Counted from the stretch's first letter, positions 1 through 8,447 are shown. The stretch: 64,000 nt of DNA from Microbulbifer taiwanensis (GCF_014904815.1 NZ_JACZFR010000049.1:1-64000), one strand, 5' to 3'. Notes: generated from the letters alone by a model not told the origin. Numbers and translations: made by a program.

Positions 1-71
1 GGGGGAAACCTTAATGGGGGGCGCATCCTCCGGGTGGGGGGGGGGGGGGGGAGGCCCCCCCCGCCGCTCCT
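1..71. repeat. Homopolymer-rich edge, probable degraded REP-like element
   Basis: The stretch holds runs of G (one of about 15) and of C (about 9) and ends in ccgccgctccta, the same end as the repeat family at 41297-41340 and 46651-46695. I read it as a damaged or badly sequenced copy of that repeat at a contig edge. No gene is visible in it. The ribosome binding site of the next gene (aaaggaga, about 87-94) lies just beyond it. Confidence 0.4.
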
Positions 72-99
72 AAAAAAATAGCCATAAAAGGAGACGCAG

Positions 100-1314
100 A
101 TGGCACGGCAGTTACCCGAGTGGGCTGCGGCAAATCCGGTGATTATGGGGCTGTTGGAATATGTGCTGGAAAAGCGCGACAAGCAGATTCTCAGCGGTGA
201 CGAAAAGCCGATTTCCGTTACCCTGAACCCGCAAAATCCCCCTCGTGCCCTGCGCGCCGCACTGGCGCCATTCAACGATCCCACCCACGATGACGGCCTG
301 CTCTGGGACGAGCTGAAATGGCTGGCCAACGAGTACCGCTGTTTCTCCATCAGGCCGGCGGGCCGCCGCTCCGCGGGTCGTGCGCCGTGGGAAGGGGCGC
401 GGCTCAGTTTCAGGGATGCCAGTGAACCGCTGATCCGAGACTGGCTGCAGCGACCGCGCCCGCTATTGGTGAATCCACAGTGGCGAATGGCGCTGGCGCG
501 ATTCGAAGGCTATTTCGAGAATGTGGACGCCTTTCCTGTGGACGGCCTGGATCTGGAGCCGGGATTCGAAGATTTCGAGGAATTACTCGCCTGCTGGAGC
601 TCCATTGGTAGAGAACTGGAGACTTCCAGCAACATGTCCTGGCGACAGCTGTCGGCCCGCTGCTTTCTCGGCGACTCCAAATACCTGGATAGCGGCTGGC
701 GCCAGTCCCTGGTTTCCGCACTCTTCCCGTCGATGGGCAATCGAATTCGCGAGCGTCCGCTGCTGATGCATCTGTACCTGCCGGCACAGATGGAGCGGGT
801 ATTGTTGATCGAGAACCAGGACACTTTCCTTTGGTTGGCGGATCTGGAGCCCGCTGTTACGGCGCTGGTGTATATCGAGGGCTACCGCGGCGGTGCGGCG
901 CGGGTTCGCGCCCCCGGCATTGCCCGATTCAGTACCCTGAATGAAATCCCCATGGAGGCGCGACGAGACTTCCTGCAGTGGTGGCAGGGGCAGGCTTTGC
1001 GGGCGCTGCCGGTCTATTTCTGGGGCGACCTGGATTATGAGGGCATGCATATCGCCGCCGCGCTCAGGCGCAGCTTCCCGGATCTCGAATGCTGGCAACG
1101 GGGGTATCAACCACTGCTCGACAGGCTGCTCGCCAGTGGTGGTCACCTGCCGCAGCAGGCGGGGAAGGAGAGGCACAAGGCAATACTGTCGACGGGATGT
1201 GCCTATGCCGACAACCATCTGATCCCCGCTCTGGTGGATTCGGGGCGCTGTGTGGATCAGGAGGCGGTGACCGCCGGACAGCTGATTGCCTCAGTGGACG
1301 ATAGCGACCTGTGA
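100..1314 (+). CDS. JetD-like protein (Wadjet family, DUF3322/DUF2220)
   Basis: Protein of 404 residues. The C-terminal half has a Toprim-like signature: LLIENQDTFLWL near residues 235-246 (acidic Glu) and FWGDLDYEGM near 307-316 (the D-x-D pair). This is the arrangement of JetD, the topoisomerase-VI-like nuclease subunit of Wadjet anti-plasmid systems, where JetABC is an SMC-type motor. The N-terminal half fits the accompanying DUF3322 region. The ATG follows a good Shine-Dalgarno (aaaggaga). In known systems jetD is the last gene after jetA-jetB-jetC, which would lie upstream, outside this window. The downstream gene is unrelated. Family assignment is from recognised motifs; a defence role depends on the unseen neighbours. 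It could instead be an orphan DUF2220 protein. Confidence 0.75.
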   Translation: MARQLPEWAAANPVIMGLLEYVLEKRDKQILSGDEKPISVTLNPQNPPRALRAALAPFNDPTHDDGLLWDELKWLANEYRCFSIRPAGRRSAGRAPWEGARLSFRDASEPLIRDWLQRPRPLLVNPQWRMALARFEGYFENVDAFPVDGLDLEPGFEDFEELLACWSSIGRELETSSNMSWRQLSARCFLGDSKYLDSGWRQSLVSALFPSMGNRIRERPLLMHLYLPAQMERVLLIENQDTFLWLADLEPAVTALVYIEGYRGGAARVRAPGIARFSTLNEIPMEARRDFLQWWQGQALRALPVYFWGDLDYEGMHIAAALRRSFPDLECWQRGYQPLLDRLLASGGHLPQQAGKERHKAILSTGCAYADNHLIPALVDSGRCVDQEAVTAGQLIASVDDSDL

Positions 1315-1437
1315 GTTGACCGGGGCTGCGCAGTCAGTTTTCAGTATTGCGTTTTATGCGCAACTTCTCGGAAGATGCGGCAACTTTGCTGTAAAAATAA
1401 CCTTTCTATTGATAAAGGGAATTTTCCGGAGATTGCT

Positions 1438-1875
1438 ATGCGTCAATTTTCCATTCTGGTCATTTTCGTTTTGGCATTTGGCGGCGCCGCTGTGCTGTAT
1501 GAAAAAGAGAGCCGCAAGGTCAAGGGTGTCCTCACCCAGATAACCGAACTGCAGGCGCAGCTGGGCGACCTGCAGGCGGAGGTCAACCGCCTCAATGGCG
1601 AACTGGAGGCGGTCAAGCTGGCCGAGCGCCGCCGTCCGAACCTCAAGACCATCGCCAGCCGTATCCGCAGCGAGGAGCGCCCGGCCACCACCGCCACGGC
1701 CCCTGCGGCGACTACTGGCAATGCGCGCCAACTGATTGCCTCCGACGTCACCAGCGCGCCGCCGGCCATTCGAGGTCGTGACGGTGAGGAGGCGGATGAC
1801 AGTGGTTGGAACAAACCCACAGTTGACGCCGAGCAATACCAGGCTGAGCAGCCGGTGACCGACCCCTATCAATAA
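1438..1875 (+). CDS. Small inner-membrane coiled-coil protein, function unknown
   Basis: Protein of 145 residues. Residues 4-20 form one hydrophobic segment (signal anchor). A heptad-like coiled coil follows (about 22-60, with repeated LQAQLGDLQAEVNRLNGEL-type spacing), then an Ala/Thr/Pro-rich, acidic, probably disordered tail. I chose the ATG at 1438 because it is preceded by ttccggag and starts directly at the membrane segment; an in-frame start at 1375 would add a charged leader in front of it. The layout suggests a bitopic protein with a periplasmic coiled coil, but I recognise no family. It stands alone and is followed by a hairpin terminator. Confidence 0.6.
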   Translation: MRQFSILVIFVLAFGGAAVLYEKESRKVKGVLTQITELQAQLGDLQAEVNRLNGELEAVKLAERRRPNLKTIASRIRSEERPATTATAPAATTGNARQLIASDVTSAPPAIRGRDGEEADDSGWNKPTVDAEQYQAEQPVTDPYQ

Positions 1876-1898
1876 CTGGGGTATTGAATCCTGACCCA

Positions 1899-1941
1899 AA
1901 GCCCCCAGATTGTTCGCAGTCGCGGACAGTTTGGGGGCTTT
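1899..1941 (+). terminator. Long hairpin, probable terminator
   Basis: AAGCCCCCA (1899-1907) pairs with TGGGGGCTT (1932-1940), and an inner stem TGTTCGC/GCGGACA extends it. It follows the coiled-coil gene at 1875. The T-tail is weak. Confidence 0.6.
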
Positions 1942-1984
1942 GTCATTGCTGGCAAAGCCCGGATTTATCGGCCCGGAGCGGATT

Positions 1985-2470
1985 ATGCCATCGAACAAAT
2001 TCTACTCTTCACTCAACGAACAATTGGCTGGCCTGCTTTCCGGGGAGCGGGACTGGCTGGCCAATACCGCCAATGCCAGCGCGCTGCTGTTTATGGAGCT
2101 GGCGGATATTAATTGGGCCGGTTTCTATTTTCTCTACGGCGACGAGCTGCGCCTGGGGCCCTTCCAGGGCAAGCCGGCCTGTACGCGGATTCCCGTCGGT
2201 GCCGGCGTCTGCGGTACCGCTGTGGCGACCGGCGAGTCCCAGTTGGTGGAGGACGTACACCAGTTTCCCGGTCATATCGCCTGTGACGCGGTTTCCGCGT
2301 CCGAAGTGGTCATCCCGCTTTTTGCCGGCGGGCGCTGCCTCGGTGTGCTGGATGTCGACAGTCCCAGTGTTGCCAGGTTTGGCGTCGAAGACCTGACCGG
2401 GCTGCAGGAGTTTGCCCGGATCCTGTTGAACTGCTCCGAGATTCCCCCGGTTATTCCACACAGCCGCTAG
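1985..2470 (+). CDS. msrC: Free methionine-(R)-sulfoxide reductase (GAF fold)
   Basis: Protein of 161 residues made of one GAF domain. The three cysteines characteristic of fRMsr (E. coli YebR/MsrC) are present: Cys66 (KPAC), Cys76 (GVCG) and Cys100 (IACD), together with the WAGFYFL and LGVLDVDS blocks of the family. The enzyme reduces free methionine-R-sulfoxide in the cytoplasm with thioredoxin, protecting the methionine pool from oxidation. I start at ATG 1985, because the conserved family N-terminus begins there; an earlier frame start at 1910 lies inside the preceding terminator hairpin. It is followed after 11 bases by the spermidine-synthase-like gene, probably cotranscribed. Confidence 0.88.
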   Translation: MPSNKFYSSLNEQLAGLLSGERDWLANTANASALLFMELADINWAGFYFLYGDELRLGPFQGKPACTRIPVGAGVCGTAVATGESQLVEDVHQFPGHIACDAVSASEVVIPLFAGGRCLGVLDVDSPSVARFGVEDLTGLQEFARILLNCSEIPPVIPHSR

Positions 2471-2481
2471 AGTGCAGCTTT

Positions 2482-3228
2482 ATGGCGCTGTTATGGCAGA
2501 GGCGGGCAGGGGGCAACCACTATGAGGTGCGCAGTCACGGTGCCAGCGTGCGCCTGTATAGCAACGGTGTCTTCCATTCCCAGTGGAATCCACGGGATCC
2601 GTTGAAGGGATCCCTGTGGGAGCTGTTGCTGTTGCCGGCCTTCTTTCTTCCCGGGCGCCAGGTCCGGTCCGTACTGTTGCTGGGTGTTGGCGGCGGCGCC
2701 CTGATCCGCCTTCTGCAGCAGTTTGTCGGACCGGAGAAGATTGTCGGTGTAGACCTGGATGCGACCCACCTGCGCATTGCGCGAAAATATTTCGGTGTAC
2801 AGGGGGCGCAGCTGGTGTGTGCCGATGCCCGGGATTTCGTTGCCGATCAGCTGGCCTCCAGAGGAAAAAATTCCTTTGACCTGATCATCGACGACCTGTT
2901 CGGCCACGGAAGCGGCGAGGCGGAGCGCGCTGTTGCGGCGGACCCGGCCTGGTGTGGCAAGCTGTTGCAACTGCTGGGCGACGATGGGCTGCTGGTGAGT
3001 AATTTCGGCAGTCGGCGCGAGTTGCTGGACAGCGGCTGGCGCGAGCGGGATATTAGCACCCAGCTGCGCGGCGCCTGGACCGCGGAGATGACCGCCTACG
3101 AAAATGCTGTCCTGGCAGTCAGCAGGCAACCGCTGTCCCTGGCGGCGCTGACCGCGCGAGCGCCGGACAGGATCAACCCGCAAAACCCCTCCCGTCGGCT
3201 GAACTGCCGATTGAAGCGCCTGCCCTGA
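2482..3228 (+). CDS. Spermidine-synthase-like Rossmann-fold protein
   Basis: Protein of 248 residues with a class I SAM-methyltransferase/aminopropyltransferase fold. The glycine-rich loop is LLLGVGGGALIRLL (residues 65-78), the acidic end of beta-2 is VGVDLD (about 89-93), and a DLIIDDLFG block follows. This is the pattern of SpeE-like proteins of unknown substrate. No separate decarboxylase or polyamine gene lies nearby, so true spermidine synthesis is not supported; it may be a methyltransferase. It begins 11 bases after msrC. Confidence 0.6.
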   Translation: MALLWQRRAGGNHYEVRSHGASVRLYSNGVFHSQWNPRDPLKGSLWELLLLPAFFLPGRQVRSVLLLGVGGGALIRLLQQFVGPEKIVGVDLDATHLRIARKYFGVQGAQLVCADARDFVADQLASRGKNSFDLIIDDLFGHGSGEAERAVAADPAWCGKLLQLLGDDGLLVSNFGSRRELLDSGWRERDISTQLRGAWTAEMTAYENAVLAVSRQPLSLAALTARAPDRINPQNPSRRLNCRLKRLP

Positions 3229-3331
3229 CAAATCCGTAATTCGGGCTCTCTGCCGCGCCAATGGTGGTTGGCGCCCTTTGTCACTGCGTGTCTATACTGA
3301 TAAAAGGCAATTGTTTTCCCGGGAATGGCCG

Positions 3332-3787
3332 ATGCGCTACAAAACAGTGGAGGATGTGATCCAGGAGGGGCGGGATTTTCATGCCAAGCTGGCGCAGCAG
3401 TACGGTGAATACGAGCAGTTGGCACCCAACAAGCGGGTCGAGCTGCTGCTGGACCAGCTGAAACGGCGCGAGGATTCCATGAAGCATTCACTGGAAAATT
3501 TCCACGCCGACCTGACGCCCGGTGCGCTACACACCTGGGTTCAGTTTGCCCCCGAGGGGCGAGACAAGGAATTCCTGCAGCGATTGCGCAATATCGACAT
3601 CAACGACCTGGACGAGATCGCCAGACTGGCGATGGATATCGAGATCTACCTGGCCGACCAGTACCGCGACCTGGCCCAGGGAGCGGAAACCCCCTCCGCG
3701 CGGGATGCCTTCGAGCGCCTGCGGCAACTGGAAGAGCTGGAAGAGCATACGCTGTCCATGAACCTGTTTAATCTGCGGGATTACTGA
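3332..3787 (+). CDS. Hypothetical helical protein (four-helix-like)
   Basis: Protein of 151 residues, predicted almost entirely helical and rich in charged residues (GRDFHAKLAQQYGEYEQ, LEELEEHTLSMNLF). The start at ATG 3332 is preferred over an in-frame GTG/TTG at 3278 because homologous-looking small bacterial proteins begin MRYKTVEDV and the upstream 18 codons look non-coding. The Glu/His spacing near the C-terminus resembles ferritin-like helices but no complete metal-binding set is evident. Function unknown. Confidence 0.5.
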   Translation: MRYKTVEDVIQEGRDFHAKLAQQYGEYEQLAPNKRVELLLDQLKRREDSMKHSLENFHADLTPGALHTWVQFAPEGRDKEFLQRLRNIDINDLDEIARLAMDIEIYLADQYRDLAQGAETPSARDAFERLRQLEELEEHTLSMNLFNLRDY

Positions 3788-3861
3788 CGCGCATACGATG
3801 GGAAATCGCGGGAATGAGGTATCAGAGCGGACCTTGCGCTCGCCCTTATAGCAAGGCTTTC

Positions 3862-3896
3862 TCGTCATTCCGGCGAAGGCCGGAATCCAGGCGTCC
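3862..3896. repeat. REP-like palindrome (cgtcattccggc family)
   Basis: CATTCCGGC and GCCGGAATC flank a short gaag loop, a very common type of proteobacterial intergenic palindrome. It lies between two convergent genes (3787 and 3963) and could also terminate transcription. Confidence 0.65.
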
Positions 3897-3962
3897 CCGA
3901 AACCGGATACCGGCTTGCGCCCGTATGACGAATCAATGAATGCTCGAACTGCAACAGAGTAT

Positions 3963-4973
3963 CTACAGGTCGAGTCTGTAGACGCAAAAGCCCTGGTCTT
4001 TGGCCAGCAGTTGCACCCCTGAAAAATAATCCCGGCCCTTTCTCACCAGCGGAATAAATTCATTTACCACAAACAATGCATAGCCAGCAGTTTTGAGCAG
4101 GCGCGCGCTCTGTTTGAGGAAGCGATCAGTGAGATCGCCTTCGACTTGGAATCCCTGGTGAAAGGGCGGATTGCAGACCAGCAGGTCGGCAATTCTGTTT
4201 TCCAATTCGGCGCCGGCGTCCGAGGGTACCACGACGCCTTCCAGTCCCCGCTCGCGAAAGTTCCTCTCGCAGGCCTGCAGGGCGGCAGCGTTGTTGTCGG
4301 TGGCGGTAAAGTAGTAGTTTCCCCGGATGGCCAGTTGGGCACTTAAATAGCCGTAGCCGCACCCCAGGTCCACCACATGCGCGCCGTCATTCGGCAGGAG
4401 TGTGGCAAACTGCTCCGCGAGCAGGGCGCTGCCGCGGTCGATTTTGTTCCAGCCGAACAGACCCGGCTTGCTGTAGAGCCCGCCCAGTTCCTCGAGGCGG
4501 CGCAGTTGGGTGTAATTCAGGTCATCGATCTTTTCGCCGCCGCGGTCCTGCAGTGCATTGGTGCTTGAGTATTCTGCCCCGTGTTTCTGCAGTTGTTTTG
4601 CGCAGCCGAAGCGCTGTGCGGCCTTGGCCGCGTAGGTTTTGATGCCCCCCTGCTTGCCGCCCACCAACACCAGCTCGCCGCCCTCGCCGAGGAATTCCGC
4701 TGCGCGATTGACGATGTGGTGCACCAACGCCTTTTCCTTGGAGACCGTGTAGACGATGCGGCGGTATTTGCGCCCCAGCTCTTCGAAGTGAAAGTCGCTG
4801 AAAAAGCTGCGCCCGGCCTTGTCCTCCGCCAGTTTGGCGATATCCCAGCGGTTGCTGAGCAGGTCGCCGGCGAAAGTGAAACCCTGTTGCAACAGGGCCT
4901 TGCTGTTTTCATCGGCAATCCACAGGGTTTCCCGCGGAGAGACTTGGAGTTCCTGGTCGAGTAGGGCGGACAT
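3963..4973 (-). CDS. rsmC: 16S rRNA m2G1207 methyltransferase RsmC
   Basis: Protein of 336 residues (E. coli RsmC 343). It has the duplicated methyltransferase architecture: a degenerate N-terminal domain and a catalytic C-terminal one with VVDLGCGYGYLSAQLA (SAM loop) and the NPPFHQG catalytic motif of guanine-N2 methyltransferases. It methylates G1207 in helix 34 of 16S rRNA. It is the last gene of a leftward folD-rsuA-rsmC operon, starting 5 bases after rsuA ends. Clustering with rsuA, another 16S rRNA modifier, supports the call. RlmG (23S m2G1835) is the nearest alternative. Confidence 0.82.
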   Translation of the reverse strand: MSALLDQELQVSPRETLWIADENSKALLQQGFTFAGDLLSNRWDIAKLAEDKAGRSFFSDFHFEELGRKYRRIVYTVSKEKALVHHIVNRAAEFLGEGGELVLVGGKQGGIKTYAAKAAQRFGCAKQLQKHGAEYSSTNALQDRGGEKIDDLNYTQLRRLEELGGLYSKPGLFGWNKIDRGSALLAEQFATLLPNDGAHVVDLGCGYGYLSAQLAIRGNYYFTATDNNAAALQACERNFRERGLEGVVVPSDAGAELENRIADLLVCNPPFHQGFQVEGDLTDRFLKQSARLLKTAGYALFVVNEFIPLVRKGRDYFSGVQLLAKDQGFCVYRLDL

Positions 4974-4978
4974 GGGCT

Positions 4979-5671
4979 TTATTGTACCGAGGCGATTTCT
5001 TCCGGGGTGAGGAAGCGGTAATCACCCTCGTGCAGTTCCTCTTCCAGCAGGATTTCGCCGATCCTTTCCCTGTGCAGTTCCAGAACCCGATTACCGAGCG
5101 CGGCGAACATGCGCTTTACCTGGTGGTAGCGGCCTTCACTGATGGTGATGCGCACCTCGTTGGCGAAGAGGATCTCCAATCGGGCCGGCTTGGTTCTCTT
5201 CTTTTCGTTGTCGAGCCAGATGCCCTTGGCAAACTTCTCTACCGCGTCTTCGCCGATCCTCTCCGCCAGGTGCGCATAGTAGGTCTTGTCGCAGTGGTGG
5301 CGGGGGGAGGTGACCTTATGGGACCACTGACCGTCATCGGTGAGCAGCACCAGTCCGGTGGTGTCGATATCCAGGCGGCCGGCGATGTGCAGCTTGTATT
5401 TATTGGGTTCATCGACCAGGTCGAGCACCGTAGGGTGCTCACTGTCCTTGGTCGCGCAGACATAGCCCAATGGCTTGTGCAGCATTAAGTAGCGCGGCCC
5501 CGGCTCCAGCAGCGGCTCTCCATCCAGGCACAGGGTGTCGGATTCCTCGACCTTGGAAGAGGGGGCGGTGACCACTGCGCCGTTGACGGTAATGCGCTCC
5601 GCCCTGGCGGCGCGCTTCACCTCGGCGCGCGAGAGGTCGGTTACCTGGCTGACGGCCTTGTCGAGCCGCAT
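4979..5671 (-). CDS. rsuA: 16S rRNA pseudouridine-516 synthase RsuA
   Basis: Protein of 230 residues (E. coli 231). An N-terminal S4-like RNA-binding domain (RLDKAVSQVTDLSRAEVKR) is followed by the RsuA/RluB/E/F catalytic domain with GRLDIDTTGLVLLTDDG, whose Asp is the catalytic nucleophile, and the GRYHQVKRMFAALGN block. I chose the ATG at 5671; an in-frame TTG at 5683 would overlap the end of folD. The gene starts 4 bases after folD stops and is followed by rsmC, so the three are a tight operon of folate and rRNA modification genes. RluE/RluF are alternatives, but the length and S4 domain fit RsuA best. Confidence 0.85.
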   Translation of the reverse strand: MRLDKAVSQVTDLSRAEVKRAARAERITVNGAVVTAPSSKVEESDTLCLDGEPLLEPGPRYLMLHKPLGYVCATKDSEHPTVLDLVDEPNKYKLHIAGRLDIDTTGLVLLTDDGQWSHKVTSPRHHCDKTYYAHLAERIGEDAVEKFAKGIWLDNEKKRTKPARLEILFANEVRITISEGRYHQVKRMFAALGNRVLELHRERIGEILLEEELHEGDYRFLTPEEIASVQ

Positions 5672-5675
5672 CGCA

Positions 5676-6521
5676 CTAGCCAATCTTGCGCTCGCCGGAA
5701 TCCACAGACTGGTAGATGAGGGTGTTGATGGTCATGGGACCGACACCGCCGGGTACCGGGGTGTAGGCGGCAGCACGCTCCGCCAGTGGGCCCAATTCGA
5801 TATCGCCGACACCGCTGGGGTGGTAGCCGGCGTCCACCACGACGGCGCCGTCCTTGATCCACTCGGCCTTGATAAATTCCGGTTTGCCCACGGCGCCGAC
5901 AACAATATCCGCGCGGTGGATATGATCGGCCAGGTCCCGGGTGCGGGAGTGGCAGATGGTCACTGTTGCGTTGGCGTTCAGCAGCATGGCGGCCATGGGC
6001 TTGCCCAGGATGGGGCTGCGGCCGACGACGACGGCGTGCTTGCCCTCCAGTTCGACTTCGTAGGCTTCCAGCAGCCGCATAATGCCCTTGGGCGTCGCGC
6101 AGCCGTAGGCCTCTTCGCCCATGGCCATACGGCCGAAGCCGAGGCAGGTAACGCCGTCCACGTCTTTATCCAGTGCGATGGCGTCGAAGCAGGCGCGTTC
6201 GTCTATCTGCGCCGGCACCGGGTGCTGCAAAAGTATGCCGTGCACATTGGGGTTGGCGTTCAGCTCTTCGATCTTGGCTAGTAGCTGCTCGGTGGTGGTG
6301 GAGGAGGGCAGCTCCACCTGCAGGGAGTCCATGCCGACACGACGGCAGGCGTTGCCCTTCATTTTTACGTAGGTGGCGGAGGCGGGGTCGTCACCCACCA
6401 GGATGGTCGCCAGGATCGGCGTCTGGCCGCCGCTCTTTTCCTTCAGTGCGGCCACACGGGCCGAGAGTTCTTCCTCTGTTTTCTGTGCCAGGGCTTTGCC
6501 GTCCAGAACCAGTGCAGACAT
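5676..6521 (-). CDS. folD: Bifunctional methylenetetrahydrofolate dehydrogenase/cyclohydrolase
   Basis: Protein of 281 residues (E. coli FolD 288). It interconverts methylene-, methenyl- and 10-formyl-THF with NADP. Visible family features are [14 protein letters not shown] (the catalytic Lys in the YxxxK motif), the [13 protein letters not shown] block, the [14 protein letters not shown] Rossmann motif and the C-terminal PGGVGPMTI signature. I start at ATG 6521; an upstream TTG at 6539 would add six residues. First gene of the leftward operon with rsuA and rsmC. Confidence 0.95.
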   Translation of the reverse strand: MSALVLDGKALAQKTEEELSARVAALKEKSGGQTPILATILVGDDPASATYVKMKGNACRRVGMDSLQVELPSSTTTEQLLAKIEELNANPNVHGILLQHPVPAQIDERACFDAIALDKDVDGVTCLGFGRMAMGEEAYGCATPKGIMRLLEAYEVELEGKHAVVVGRSPILGKPMAAMLLNANATVTICHSRTRDLADHIHRADIVVGAVGKPEFIKAEWIKDGAVVVDAGYHPSGVGDIELGPLAERAAAYTPVPGGVGPMTINTLIYQSVDSGERKIG

Positions 6522-6575
6522 AGATGCTATCTCAAACAATAAAGAATCTTGGGCTTATGGCCGGAGGCGATTTCC

Positions 6576-6668
6576 TGTAGGAGCAGCGGGGCGGCCATCC
6601 GCCGGTGGCCGCGATCAGGCTTTCAGGCAGCCCGTGAGATCGATCGCGGCCACCGGCCGCTCCTACAA
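6576..6668. repeat. Paired REP-like element (tgtaggagc ... gctcctaca)
   Basis: Two inverted copies of a GC-rich unit: tgtaggagcagcggggcggccatccg at the left and gatcgcggccaccggccgctcctaca at the right. The same unit recurs at 41297-41340, 43083-43113 and 46651-46695. It lies upstream of folD. Confidence 0.8.
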
Positions 6669-6800
6669 GGTATCTGTCCATGGCATCCGGCCCGGATTGC
6701 GAAGCGCGCTATTTTCGCACAGGCCGCGAATAATTTCCCCACCTGGTCACAAGCCCCGACTGACGGTCTAAACTTCTGCAAAAAGAATAGCTTAGCGCCG

Positions 6801-6829
6801 TTGACTCACATGGGGGCTGTCAGTATTAT
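6801..6829 (+). promoter_or_regulatory. Sigma-70-type promoter for tRNA-Pro/Arg
   Basis: TTGACT (6801-6806), 17-base spacer, TATTAT (6824-6829), followed by a GC-rich gcgcgc discriminator typical of stringently controlled stable-RNA promoters. tRNA-Pro starts about 85 bases downstream. Confidence 0.75.
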
Positions 6830-6915
6830 GCGCGCTCTTCGCAGGGGAGGCGGCTTCGAAGCTGCATTACAGCAGCTGTTCGCGAGACGTGACCTCGGCG
6901 ATGGAACAGGTTTTT

Positions 6916-6992
6916 CGGGGCATAGCGCAGTCTGGTAGCGCGCCTGCTTTGGGAGCAGGATGTCGGGGGTTCGAATCCCTCTGCCCCGACCA
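6916..6992 (+). tRNA. tRNA-Pro (UGG)
   Basis: 77 bases with encoded CCA. The acceptor CGGGGCA pairs with TGCCCCG, the anticodon arm is CCTGC-TTTGGGA-GCAGG with anticodon TGG, and the T-loop is GTTCGAATC. Confidence 0.96.
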
Positions 6993-7012
6993 GACTTTTA
7001 CCGGGTTACCTT

Positions 7013-7089
7013 GCGCCCGTAGCTCAGCTGGATAGAGCATCCGCCTTCTAAGCGGATGGTCGCAGGTTCGAGTCCTGCCGGGCGTGCCA
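7013..7089 (+). tRNA. tRNA-Arg (UCU)
   Basis: 77 bases with encoded CCA. The acceptor GCGCCCG pairs with CGGGCGT (one G-U), the anticodon arm is ATCCGCC-TTCTAA-GCGGAT with anticodon TCT, and the T-loop is GTTCGAGTC. It lies 20 bases after tRNA-Pro and is probably cotranscribed. Confidence 0.96.
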
Positions 7090-7299
7090 AACTTTTGGGT
7101 GGCTTTGGGCTTGGCAGTTTCGATAGAATCCGCTGCCAGTTTTGAGTCGCAGGACTATTCCGGCCCATCAGCAAGCTGATGGGTGCCAGAACGACTGCAA
7201 AGCGGTGCTTTGCAAACGGTCGCTCTGGCCCTGCCGGGCTTTGTGCCAGGTTGGGGTTCTCAGCGTCGCCACAAGACGTTGATGCATAGCACTTTTAAT
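7090..7299 (+). other. tRNA spacer with two hairpins
   Basis: This unusually long spacer inside the tRNA cluster holds CCCATCAG-CAAG-CTGATGGG (7164-7183) and GCAAAGC-GGT-GCTTTGC (7197-7213), then a G/T-rich tail. It encodes no protein. The hairpins may be processing sites, a terminator for the first two tRNAs, or a small RNA. Confidence 0.4.
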
Positions 7300-7300
7300 G

Positions 7301-7376
7301 GTGGCCGTAGCTCAGTTGGTAGAGCACAGGATTGTGGCTCCTGAGGTCGCGGGTTCGATCCCCGTCGGCCACCCCA
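7301..7376 (+). tRNA. tRNA-His (GUG)
   Basis: 76 bases with encoded CCA. The acceptor GTGGCCG pairs with CGGCCAC, discriminator C73, anticodon GTG in ACAGGA-TTGTGGC-TCCTG. The base before it, G at 7300, supplies the G-1 needed by histidyl-tRNA synthetase. A partial inverted copy lies at 11183-11217. Confidence 0.96.
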
Positions 7377-7382
7377 TTTTCC

Positions 7383-7416
7383 AGAAAGCCCGGCTTATGC
7401 CGGGCTTTCTCGTTTT
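7383..7416 (+). terminator. Rho-independent terminator of the tRNA cluster
   Basis: AGAAAGCCCGGC (7383-7394), loop TTAT, GCCGGGCTTTCT (7399-7410), then cgtttt. Stem of 12 perfect pairs, directly after tRNA-His. Confidence 0.9.
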
Positions 7417-7557
7417 CGGGCCCAGATACTATAAGCAGGTGCTTTACGGTGCCTGCGCCGTTGCCTGATAATAAACGCCTCGATCTTCTGATAGCTTTTG
7501 GTTATAAGAGCTGCGGAAGAGACACGGAAATGAAATATTGAGACTTGGGAGTGATCG

Positions 7558-8184
7558 GTGACCGTTACTACACTTGAGCGCAAGGCGACCAATGTACATT
7601 GGCATGAGGGCGACGTAACCCGCGATGACAGGGCGAGCATCCTCGGTCACAAAGGCGTCACCCTGTGGTTCACCGGCCTGTCCGGATCCGGCAAGAGCAC
7701 CGTCGCCGTCGCCGTCGAAAAGGCGCTGGCTGCCCGCGGTGTACTGAGCTACCGCCTGGACGGTGACAATATCCGCCTGGGTATCAACTCCAACCTGGGA
7801 TTCTCCGCCGAAGATCGCCAGGAGAATATCCGCCGTGTGGGCGAGATCTCCAAGCTCTTCGCCGATAGCGGGGTGGTGGTGCTGAGCAGCTTTATCAGCC
7901 CCTACCGCGAAGACCGCGAGCTGGTGCGCCGCATGCATGCGGAAGGCGACCTGCCGTACCTTGAAGTCTTTGTCGACTGCTCGCTGGAAGAAGCGGAATC
8001 CCGCGACCCGAAAGGTCTGTACAAGAAGGCCCGCGCCGGCGAGATCCGCGGCTTTACCGGTATCGACGATCCCTATGAGGCGCCGATTTCTCCCGAGTTG
8101 CATCTGCGCACCGACCAGATGGCCCTGGAAGAGGAGGTCGATATGATCATCTCCAGCCTCCAGGCCCGCGGCATTATTGCCTGA
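7558..8184 (+). CDS. cysC: Adenylylsulfate kinase (APS to PAPS)
   Basis: Protein of 208 residues (E. coli CysC 201). It phosphorylates APS to PAPS. The P-loop GLSGSGKST (about residues 41-49), the [12 protein letters not shown] block and the [13 protein letters not shown] segment are those of CysC. The start is GTG 7558, behind a ggga element; no in-frame ATG exists near it. It is a free-standing kinase, not fused to CysN and not beside cysD/cysN or reductase genes. PAPS is also the donor for sulfotransferases, several of which lie in the polysaccharide locus of this window, so a role in supplying sulfation is plausible but is inference. Confidence 0.92.
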   Translation: MTVTTLERKATNVHWHEGDVTRDDRASILGHKGVTLWFTGLSGSGKSTVAVAVEKALAARGVLSYRLDGDNIRLGINSNLGFSAEDRQENIRRVGEISKLFADSGVVVLSSFISPYREDRELVRRMHAEGDLPYLEVFVDCSLEEAESRDPKGLYKKARAGEIRGFTGIDDPYEAPISPELHLRTDQMALEEEVDMIISSLQARGIIA

Positions 8185-8210
8185 GTACACCTTGTCTGAC
8201 CGCCCACTCC

Positions 8211-8286
8211 CGTAAGGTGCGCCGCGCGCATCATATGGAAGTGGGCGCAATCCCCGATGCCCTTTGATGCGCTCGGCGCACCCTAC
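8211..8286. repeat. GTAGGGTGCGCC-family repeat, inverted pair
   Basis: cgtaaggtgcgccgcgcgc at the left and gcgctcggcgcaccctacc at the right form a large inverted pair after cysC. Other members: 11292, 12588, 16231, 41344, 46748 and 54074. Confidence 0.75.
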
Positions 8287-8447
8287 CTCTCTACCTGTGG
8301 GAGCCTGCTCCGGTTCCGCCGTGAATGGCAGGCCACAGATCGCTGTCTATTGATGTTCCATTCGGCGCCAACTGCCGGTCGCTCCGCCTATCCCTACATA
8401 TACTCAAGCTGTACCAAATAACGAAGTAAGCAGCTGTGGAGGCGAGT

